NCBI GenBank assembly: GCA_002104895.1
Contig: MCFG01000046.1
Span: 124,001-188,000 of the forward strand
Source: Anaeromyces robustus
Taxonomy: Eukaryota > Neocallimastigomycota > Neocallimastigomycetes > Neocallimastigales > Neocallimastigaceae
Length of the DNA stretch: 64,000 nt
Direction of reading: 5' to 3'
In this document: piece after piece, positions 54,166 to 64,000 of the stretch
Numbering within the stretch: position 1 is the stretch's first letter
How the letters are laid out: the number at the start of each line of letters is the position of its first letter
Notes under the pieces: model-generated
The model's input: the letters and a program-made list of their open reading frames with translations, nothing else
Database searches by the model: none
Told to the model about the DNA's origin: nothing
Program-made: the position numbers and the translations under genes

Positions 54166-55791
54166 TTTTTTTTTTTTTTTTTTTTGAACTTGTTATTTTT
54201 TTTTTATTATTAATTATTATATATGAATAAAAAAAAAGTGCTGCGCACTAACCAACAAATATTTTTAATATATAGAAAAAAAAAAATATAAAAAATTATT
54301 TATATTAAATTTTATTAGTTTTTAAATTCCGATATACATAATAATATATTAAAACAAATTAATTTTTTTTTGTCTAAAGGAAAATAATACTTATTTGATT
54401 TTGTTCGATTTATTTAAATATATATATACTCCTTTTATTATTATAAAGGGTTTTCTATTTTTAATCATACAAACACTAACATATATATTATACCCAAACA
54501 AAGCCCATAAATAAATTAAAAACACTTAAATAATAATAATTTATAAAATTTGTTTTTTTCTTTTTATCTTTTGTTTTTTTTTTTTTTTTTTTTATTAAAT
54601 AATTTTTTATTATTTATTTGCTTGCAATTATTTAATTTTTTTTTTTTTTAATATATATTCAAAAAAAAAAACTTATAAACAATATATCAATTTAACCTAT
54701 TTTTATATAATTTTTTTATATGAGCAAAAAAAATCATATTATTAATTTAAATTAATATGATATTATGGATAATAAATTATATAATGTTAAAAAAATATTA
54801 TTTTATTAACTAATAAATATATTATTTTTTACTAGTTAATAAATTCTGTGAGATAATTTTTTTTTAAGTCAACTAAAAAAGAAAATTAATATTATATATA
54901 CATTTAGTTTTTTATTTCAAAAATTATTGATTTTTATTATATATTACCATTTTTATTTTTTATAAACTATAATTTAAATATTCTAAATATTTTTTTTTTG
55001 ACTACCTAACATTATTTATATTTTTTTTATTATTGTTGACTTTTTATATTTATATTATTTTTTAAAAAAAGTCTATAATATATTATATTTATATATATAT
55101 ATATATTTTGTTTGATTTATTATAATAATAATTATTAATTAAATTATGTTTCTGTTTGTTTATTTTTTTTTATAAAAATATTATTTCTTTTTTATAATAA
55201 AAAAAATAATATTATAGTATTATTAACTCCCTATTAAAATTTTATATTGATATTTTTTTTAAATAATTTTTTGTTTTGTTTTTTTCTTTTGTTTTTAATT
55301 TTATGTTGTTTTTTTGTTTTTTTTTTTTTTAATTTTTTTGTTATTTAAATATTTTTATATATAGTTTAAATTATTTTCTTTTTTTTTAAAAAAAAAGATT
55401 AATGGTAATATGTTTTTATATAATCTTTGAAAAAAATTTTCTTTTTTTTAACTTAGAAAAAAAAAAAAGATAAAAGATAAAAAATATATATATTAAAAAT
55501 ATAATAATATATTTCTAATAATTTAAAAAATTTAAATGGCTTAAAATATTAAATACCATAAGTATTCTTTTTTTTGTTGTGTAGGGGTATTTAAATTTTT
55601 TTTAAATTAAATTACTGAAAAAAATGTATGTTTAACTAACTTTTTTTATAAATATATATGATAAATATTTATGATATGTAAATAAAAAAAGGTAGGATGG
55701 TAAAATAAAAAAATTTAAAAACATTAAACTATTTTAATTATTTCAAAAAAAGAAAAATATTCCTTTCTTCTTTTTTTTTACTTAATTAAAT
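54166..55791. other. DNAAF11 upstream region and glycogenin 3' flank
   Basis: Strongly A+T-rich with T-runs (54166-54185, 54573-54592). A GC-rich palindrome lies at 54237-54249, about 70 bp before the DNAAF11 start codon. No gene seen. Confidence 0.5.
54237..54249. promoter_or_regulatory. GC palindrome upstream of DNAAF11
   Basis: AGTGCTGCGCACT, a near-perfect palindrome followed by AACCAAC, is the only GC-rich word in the ~1.6 kb 5' flank of DNAAF11 and lies 72 bp from the ATG. It may be a transcription factor site; this is inferred from position and composition only. Confidence 0.3.
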
Positions 55792-56916
55792 TTAATGCTT
55801 ACGACGACCACCAGCAGTGGTAGTTGGAATCTTGAATGAAGAGTAGTTACTATGATTCTTAATTGGAATAGAAGTGTCTTCAGTTAAATCCTTATCAGTT
55901 AACTTCTTAACCTTAGTAGAAGAAGCTAATTTTTGAGAAGCAGTAAATTCATTTTCGTTCCAATCACAGTGGTAATGAGCAAAGTCTGGAATTTGATAAG
56001 TATTTTCAGACTTACTACCATGATAAACACCAGTTGGATAATTAGAACGAACATTCCATCCAGAAACTGGACCAGTTTCAGTAGAAATAGATAAAACCTT
56101 AGCAACATTGTATTGATCGAAAATATCCCACCATTTTTGTACAAGAGTAGTAGTTTGGTATGGGAATTCACTCTTTGGAACAATTTTACCATCAGAGAAA
56201 CGATCCCATTTCCATGGTTTCATTTCACCAATAAAGTGAACAATAGCAATAGTATTTTCGAATTGTTGGAAGGCTGGAAGGTATGAATATACAGATGAAG
56301 GAGTAACATTGTAGACAAATGGTAAACGGTTGGTCTTGAATGGACCTTCAGAAGATTGAGCCCAATTAGAGAAGAATTGGTTTAATAAACCTTGGTCAGC
56401 ACCATCGAAACTACCTTCAGTCATGGCCATATGCATAAGACCATCATAGACAGCCTTGTTTGGTTTGGTGACGAAAACACCAGAGTTGAAAATATCTGGC
56501 CAACCACAATCTGGAGCGGCAGCAAAGTCAATATCACCATCAACATAGCTAAAAAGTTCATCAACATTACGAGTTACAAGAACATCAGAATCGAAGAAAA
56601 CGAAACGACTGTACTTGATAACATCTGGGTTCCAGACATGGATTTTAGTGAATGTAATATCTAATTCAGAACGACCTAAAAGATCAAGGTTCTTCTTGTC
56701 ATTAGAGCGAATAGTATCAACAAAGACAATGTCATTGAAAACACTACGTAAATGGTTTACAGAGTTTGGTGAAACACTATCATTAGTTACAACAGCAACT
56801 AATGGGTATTTAGTACCGTAAGCTCTTAAAGAGTTAGCAAGAACAAGAGCACCTGGTATGTATGAATCAGAAGTTAAAAGAGTAACGTAACAGTAATTTT
56901 CTGGAGTAGCTGGCAT
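55792..56916 (-). CDS. GLG1: Glycogenin (self-glucosylating GT8 primer of glycogen)
   Basis: An intronless frame of 374 residues. Glycogenin attaches glucose from UDP-glucose to its own Tyr and extends a short primer for glycogen synthase. Visible GT8 features: YVTLLTSDSYIPGALVLANS start (about 10-29), Arg81-Glu84 region (GRSELDITFTKIHVW), the metal-binding FFDSDVLV (DxD 109-111), FNSGVFV (143-149), DGADQGLLNQFF (171-182), YSYLPAF (Tyr210 or Tyr212, equivalent to the acceptor region of animal glycogenin) and HFIGEMKPW (227-235). The C-terminal tail has DWNENEF, reminiscent of the synthase-binding end. Codons prefer C or G third bases (TTC, ATC, AAG, GAC) far more than neighbours, which suggests high expression. 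Confidence 0.95.
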   Translation of the reverse strand: MPATPENYCYVTLLTSDSYIPGALVLANSLRAYGTKYPLVAVVTNDSVSPNSVNHLRSVFNDIVFVDTIRSNDKKNLDLLGRSELDITFTKIHVWNPDVIKYSRFVFFDSDVLVTRNVDELFSYVDGDIDFAAAPDCGWPDIFNSGVFVTKPNKAVYDGLMHMAMTEGSFDGADQGLLNQFFSNWAQSSEGPFKTNRLPFVYNVTPSSVYSYLPAFQQFENTIAIVHFIGEMKPWKWDRFSDGKIVPKSEFPYQTTTLVQKWWDIFDQYNVAKVLSISTETGPVSGWNVRSNYPTGVYHGSKSENTYQIPDFAHYHCDWNENEFTASQKLASSTKVKKLTDKDLTEDTSIPIKNHSNYSSFKIPTTTAGGRRKH

Positions 56917-58049
56917 TTTTTATCTATTAATCTTTTAAATATATATATTATAATACATATAAAGTACACAGATGAAAAAATTTTAATATATATAAATTAG
57001 AAAAATTAGAAAAATAAGTAAATTTATTTAATTATATATTTATAATAAATAATTTTCTTTCATTTTAATGACATAAAAAAATTTATAATATTTGATTATA
57101 AATTTTAATTGATACAAATAATTTTCAAAAAATAAGCATCTATCTCTATTTAATATATTTTATCTTATTCCATTCCTTTTTTCCTTTTATTCTTATTATA
57201 TTAATTATATATTTATTTATATTTTATTTTATATTTTTAATTCATCGATTATTTTGAATAATATATTTTCTCCAGATTCACAATATCATATAATACTTAA
57301 TACAAAATAATATAAAATAATTAATATTAACCTTTTTTATTATATATTTTTGTTTAAAGTAGTTTTTTTTTTTTTTTGTTCTTTTAATTTATCACTTTTT
57401 AATTAAATATAAAAATAATAAAACTATTTCTTTCTTTTTTATTTGTATTTTATTATTTTTAAATTTAAATTTTTTATTTGTATTGGCTTTTTTTAACAAT
57501 AAAGTCTTATTTTAACTTATTGTTTTTTCCTTTTTTATTTTATTGTAAAAAAATGTAATTAAATAATTATTTGTAAAGATATAATTCTTTTGTAAAAAAA
57601 AATTCATAAAAAAGAGAGCGAAAATTAAATCTTTATATAATTTTTTTTTCGACAAAAATTTCTACTTTTTTAATTTATTTAAAACTTTAATAAATATAAA
57701 AATGTGTATTTGATGTATATATATAAATTAATACATTTTGGATTATAGGATTAATTAAAATAAAAGTATAATTAAAATGCAATATATTAGTTAATAATAA
57801 TATATAATAATTACTATTATTGTTATTTATTATTTAATAAAATTACAATTAATAATTTTTTAATATCTATTTTTTTAATATAATAAATATAATAATAAAT
57901 AATAATAAATAAATAATTTATTATTTTTTTTAAAAGATTCAAATTAATTAAAATTGTAAAAAATCAATTTGTGTATATTTGTTTAAATATATATAAAAAA
58001 TATATAATGAGTAAAAAAAATAATACTAATAAAATAATATTATAATTAC

Positions 58050-58093
<44 letters not shown>

Positions 58094-61000
58094 GTTTTCT
58101 TTTTAATAATTCTATTTTTTTTTTCATTTATATATTTTGATTTACTTTAATTCTTTTTTTTTTTTTCATTATTTTATATATTATATAAATGATATTATTT
58201 ATCATTAATATTCATATTTAATACAGAATATATTAAACAAATTATTATTATATAATCATACTATCTATTAATAAAATAAATATGAAAAGAAATATGTAAA
58301 ATAAAATATAATAGAATTATAAAAAGAATAAAAAAAAATAATAGTAAATAAAAATATTAAATAATAATGTTAATATACATACAATTATTTCAAACTATAT
58401 ATTAAAATATATTTGATTGAATCATATTCTTAAAATTTAACTTTTTAAATAATATATTATAAATATGGTAATATTGGGTTTAGCAATTTAATATATTTAT
58501 AAATATAAATATAATTAATAATTGATTATTTATAAATGTTAAAAATACATATATACACTTTTATTAATACATTAACAATAAATGAGCATTTATACTTTGT
58601 TTTATTCTATTATATTATAACCTTTTATATTGCATTTTATTTTCATTATATTTTTATTATACTGTTATTTTATTATCTTATTTTATTATTATTATTTTAA
58701 AAGGAAATAATATTAAACAGAATAATAAGATAATAAAAAGAGTAAATAAAAAGTAAAAATAAAATATATATAATATAAAATAAAATAATAACAAAAATTA
58801 ATAAAGGATAATTTTAATTAATAAAGCCAATAATACTTTATTAATTTATATATATTTCTTGAAAAATCAAATAAATTATAATTGAAAAAGGAAATGAAAT
58901 AAAAAAATGAAAATGAAAATAAAAAATTGAAAAAAAAGAAATGGAAATATTTTTTATTAAGTTTTATTTTTACTAATTAAAAACTAAAAATAATAAGCCA
59001 TTGTGATATTATTGTTTTAAATATTTATATATATTGATAATAATCATGATAAAAGCTTAATAATAATAACATTAATAAAATTTTATAACAAAATCTTAAT
59101 AAACGATCAAAATCATTGATAGAGTTTAGGTATAAAAATCTAAAAATAAAACAATAAAAACTCATACATTAATTAAAGTATAAGTATTATAATTAGAAGT
59201 TATTTAATCTTAAATTTGAATGTAACTAGTTATAATAGTAGCAACAATAATATTCTAAATATTTCACCTACGACCATTATATATATTTTACTTTATATAT
59301 ATAGTAAATAATTATTAGTTGCATAAATTATAATTTTAATAAAAAAATATATATTGAGAATAAATAAAAAAATATTAATTTATTTAAATAATATTAGATA
59401 ATATTATAAGAATAATTTATTTGTTTTATTATAATTCTAAATAATAATAAAATACATCATTCTAATTAATAATTGTCTTTCATTTATTTAATTTTAAATG
59501 ATAGTTATAAAAATGATATATTATATAAGTATTTCTTTCTTTCAAAATATAATTATTCTTTTTATTATTATTATAATTGTTATTATAATTATTATTATTA
59601 TGTTCGTTCATTAAAAATGAGACTATTGAAAAAGATTATTTTTTTTTTAATAATATTAAGAATAATCATTAAACAATAATAAAAAAAATAAGATTTATTT
59701 ATTATTTAACAAATTTATCACATTTTGATATGACATAAAATATATTATTAATCGATTAATAGAAATTAAAGTTTTTATAATTTAATTAATTTTTATTATT
59801 AATACATATGTAGTATTATTTCAAAGATAAATTATTTATATATTTATTATAAGTATATACGTATTTTTTTTTTAAATACATGTATCACTAATTTCTATAT
59901 TAATTTTGAAAAAATGATATTAGGAAAAAATATTATCGATAACATAATTTGTTATTAAAATAATTGTGTATAATAATTAAAAGGTATATCATAAACTGCT
60001 TTATATTCTAACAATTATTATCAAAATCAATTATTTTAAAAAAAAAAAAAATACTTTAAAATAAAACTTAAAAACTTTTTTTAAATTTTTTTTAGATTTT
60101 TAAAATTAATGATTATTTTAAATTTAAATTAAATATATTACAATTATATTAGTTTTATTCATAACAATATATTAATATGTATATCGATATAGAGTATATT
60201 TAATTAAAATATATTGATTGAATATATTATGAATATATTTATATTATTTTTTAGTCAAAAATTTATATTACCATTTTAGTTAAATTAAAAAAATAAATAC
60301 TTGACTTACCTTTTTTTTGTCATACAAAGAATATAATATATACTAATATATTGTTATAATATATTATAATATATCATTTTATTTTTATAAGTCTTTTTAA
60401 CAATTTTAATTATTAGATTTTAATAAATGAAAAAAGATTTCATTAAGTATTATAAGAAAATTAAAAAAAAATATTAATATTAATATATATTAAAATACAT
60501 TTTAAATAATATATTATAATATATTGTATTAAAATATATTTTATATTGTATTAGTTATTAATATATATATATTAGCAATATATATTAAAATTCAAATTAA
60601 GTTTTTACAATAAATTTTTTGGAATTATTTTTTAATTAATATAAAAAAAATATTAATATCGAAATGGTAATTATTATAAAGAAAACTTTATAATTACAGT
60701 TAAAAAAAAAATTAAAAAATTATATATTAATAATATTAAATATAAAAAATATAATAAATTATAAATTATCTATTAGTATTTATTAATGTTTATTAGTATC
60801 TTAATAATGGTTTATAGAATGATTAAAGTTCAAAATTATTTGTTTTTTATTTTCCTTTACATAATAATATTAAAATATTAACTAATAAAATTAAATTGTT
60901 TTAAAATTAAACATATTTAATAATAAAAAAATATTAAAAGTTTTTTATTTAATTATTTATATAATGTTTTACTCAATATCCATTCATTATTCATATTTTT

Positions 61001-64000
61001 TAAAAAAAAACAATTTTCCCTTTTTTATCCTATAGCGAAACAAATGATTTTCAGTATTAAACTTCCTTTTTTTTAAATTTATATGTATATATATTTTTTT
61101 TTTGATAAGTAATATCTATCGAAATAAAAATTAAAAAAAAAAAAATTTAAAAAAAAAACTACATATATATATATATTAATTATTGGAATACTTTTTTATA
61201 CATTAAAATAATATTAAGCATAGCATGTAAAATTCTGCATGATTTCTTTCTTGCATTACCTATTGCAATAACTATTATGGTTCTATCATATAATTTTAAT
61301 CAACAAATTCGATTCATATTATATTATAAATGTATATAAAAATCATATAAATTATAATAATAAATAATTATTTTTGATTTTTCTTTTAATATATATATGA
61401 ATAATCAACAAAATTAATAAATATTATAATAATGTATAATAATTATATTGTAATTAATAGCAATTATGATTAAATTATAAAATAACAGAAAAAATTATCC
61501 AAAAAAATAATCAATAACTACAATGAAGAAAAAATTAATAAAAATGGAAATAATATAATATAAAATGTATCAAATTATTATAAATTAATTATAATTATTA
61601 TTATGATCAGTATATTTTAGGTTTATTTGTAATTAAACGATATATATAAATAAAAAAAGGAAATAAATAAAAAACGAATAAATAACATATTTAGAAAAAT
61701 AAAATTTAGTAATAACTATAAAAAAAAAGAATGATAAAAGAAATTAAATATATAAAATATATAAAATAAAAAAAAATTTAAAATAAAAAAAGCATGAAAT
61801 TTTTTATTAAATTAATTATGCTAAATTTGTACATATTAAAATTTCAATATAAAGTATAAAATGTATTATATTAATTTTATTATATAAATAAAAGCTTTTT
61901 TTTTAGTATCTAATATTTTTACAATTATTATATTATTATTTCTTACCATTATTAATATGTTTTTTATATTCTTAAAATAACGGTAATTAAATGTAAATAT
62001 ATATTAAAATATTAAAAGTAATATATTAATATATTATATATTATATAATGATATATATTTTTTTTTTTTTTTATTACTATTCATGTTTTTTTTTTTTTTT
62101 TTTTTTTTGTATTTTATAAGACTTATAATTTTTATTATCATAATTAAAGTTTTTTTAATATAATTGATTTTAATCGATGCCATTTTAAATTAATTTTAAT
62201 TATTATAGCTTGTACCTATCATTTTTTCTATTTATTAATAATTGTCATTTTTATCTGGATTTTTGTTTATTTTTTATTATAAATCTACTATAAAATTACT
62301 CTATATAATATATAATTTGCTAAAGGGAAACAAATAATTAATTAATAATAAAATAAGTTAAAAAAGGTTAAGAGTTAAAAAAAAAAGATTAACTTATTCT
62401 TTTATTATAAACACCACTTTTTTTATATATGTTATTTTTTAATTTCCTTTTGTATTACTTCATTTTCTAAATGTCTATTACTTAAATTTCATAAGTTGTT
62501 AACTTGTATATCCTTTATATTAAAGATTCAGTGGCAAATAATGAACATGAATTATACATATTATACTTTTTAGTATAAAAATAATGTTATCATAGTTAAT
62601 AGATTCTAATCTAAAAATTTTAAATTAATTATAATTTATTATTATATTACTATCAAATCTATTTCTAGATAATAATTTATATATGCAAATATGTATATAG
62701 TATAATATTCAAACATTCAATTTCATAATTAAATAATATTCATAATACAAATTATGTTATGAATAAATAAAAACAATATTGTATTTTTTACTTAGTATTA
62801 AATATTTTATTGTTTAAAAATCATTATAACAATATTTACTATTCCTATAGCTTGATTTTTTTTTTTTTTCAATATTAAAATATAAATATTCACCGTTCTT
62901 ATATTACTTCTTTTTTCTTTATTTTTTCATATATAAGAAAATTAAATAATGATAAATAATAAACTATAATATAAATTATAATATAAATATATTAATATTT
63001 TTTTTTATTTTTATTTTTAGATTATATATGTTGTAATCATATTATATAATATTTTATTTAATATTTAAAAAATACAGAAAAATAAAATTTTTTGAAAATA
63101 TGAAAATTATTTAAAATTCATATAATATTTTTTTTATTAAAAATTTTTTCAAAAAATTATACAGAAAAAAATTTTAAAATATATAATTAAAAAATATGTA
63201 ACATTCATAATAGTATAGATTTTATAGAATCTTTTAAATTCCAAAATCTTTAGAAACGATTAAATTTAATCAAATTTTAAAATATTTGATATTATATACA
63301 TTAATATTAAGTATATATGAAAATGAAATCAAAACAAAAAAAAAAAAAAACAAAAGTTATACTTATTATATAAAATTTATATATAAATATATTTAAAAAT
63401 ATATATAATATACATTATTATTATTACTATTATTAACATTATAATAATTATAGCTTTAATAAATTGATAATAGATAAATAGGATAAATAAATGTTACTTT
63501 AATTCTATTTATTTCATATATATTTATAATATATTAATATTATATAAAATTTTATATAAATATTAATCAACTAGAATGAAAGATAATTATTTAAATTAAA
63601 CTTAAAAAAAAAAAAAAAAAAAAAAAAAGACAGACTTTTTTAAAAATAAAAATTAATATAATTTATATAATTATCAGTATAATTTAAACTATTCATTATG
63701 ACAAAAATTTAAATATATTTAATACAACTATATTTTCATTAATATGGAAATATTATATTAATTTAAATTGACATTTTTATTTTATAAAAAAAACCTCTAA
63801 AAGAATATTTCAAAATGAATTGTATTGATTTATTCAAACGAATATATTCTGATATATCTAATTTTTATATTATAGTATATTAATTAAATTGGTATTTTTT
63901 TTTTATAGAAAAAAAGCTTCTAAAAGAATATTTCAAAATAAATTGTATTAATTCATTCAAATGAATATATTCTAATATATTTAATTCTTATAATATAGAA
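56917..64000. other. 7-kb A+T-rich desert
   Basis: Glycogenin 5' flank, then no supportable gene to the window end. Simple repeats include (ATT)n at 58042-58092. AATATATTATAATATATT-type palindromic words cluster at 60340-60560, as they do at 37980-38700. An open frame near 59473 is Tyr/Ile-rich and taken as chance. A tandem duplication runs off the end (63755-64000). Confidence 0.45.
63755..64000. repeat. About 123-bp tandem duplication at the window edge
   Basis: Two copies, each containing TCTAAAAGAATATTTCAAAA (from about 63796 and 63919), TTGTATT and GAATATATTCT, with several differences. The second copy reaches the window end, so more copies may follow. Confidence 0.7.

Noticed and set aside
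56392-56821. Open frames of 90 and 68 residues on +, and an 88-residue alternative frame at 55926-56192 on -
   Set aside because: Shadows of the glycogenin gene, whose balanced codon use keeps other frames open.
59473-59679. 68-residue frame on +
   Set aside because: Tyr/Asn/Ile-rich with no domain signal; sits in A+T-rich desert.

Overview
The window is about 85% A+T or more in its spacers, with long poly-A/T runs, (TTTA)n and (ATT)n tracts. Spliceosomal introns (GT...AG, roughly 70-600 nt), Asn-rich tracts in proteins and standard use of TAA, TAG and TGA stops mark a eukaryotic nuclear genome. Four things together point to an anaerobic gut fungus (Neocallimastigomycota): the extreme A+T content, a Firmicutes-like MFS transporter without introns, fungal-type glycogenin, and DNAAF11, an axonemal dynein assembly factor kept only by organisms with motile flagella (here zoospores). 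This placement is inference; no rRNA or other decisive marker is present.

Layout. 196-1587 (-) is the bacterial-type MFS transporter. 2724-4695 holds two mobile elements side by side: a retroposed, poly(A)-tailed SINE-like element with a 15-bp target-site duplication, and a decayed Mutator-like DNA transposon with a 9-bp target-site duplication and iterated 15-bp subterminal repeats. A heavily eroded Ty1/copia-like fossil lies near 6950-8100. Host genes follow: 8789-11624 (+) F1 ATP synthase beta (5 exons); 14866-17366 (-) F-box/WD40 protein (5 exons); 23851-26166 (+) F-box/PP2-like protein (7 exons); 28080-28375 (-) the 25-residue ribosomal protein eL41 (3 exons); 30892-31506 (-) an unrecognised 204-residue ORF set between a 9-bp minisatellite and a 0.5-kb fold-back palindrome; 40008-41162 (+) a tetraspanin; 43089-43580 (+) a small protein with an N-myristoylation signature; 44633-49015 (+) a 1031-residue PX-domain protein (7 exons); 49720-51619 (-) NIF3/DUF34 (6 exons); 52030-54165 (-) DNAAF11 (5 exons); 55792-56916 (-) glycogenin. 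The deserts 17.4-23.8, 32-40 and 57-64 kb hold only A+T-rich simple sequence, short tandem duplications and hairpins.

The genes do not form one pathway. Themes are two SCF-type ubiquitin-ligase receptors within 9 kb, organelle ATP synthase, glycogen initiation, zoospore motility (DNAAF11), and membrane biology (PX, tetraspanin, MFS). Exon joins were worked out by hand; in every multi-exon model the phases close, total coding length is a multiple of three, and the product aligns with remembered family consensus where a family is recognised. No large undescribed system was seen. The most novel items are the SINE-like element, the iterated-repeat MULE, the F-box/PP2 fusion in a probable fungus, the intron placed exactly before the stop codon of eL41, and the palindrome that begins inside the start codon of the 204-residue ORF.
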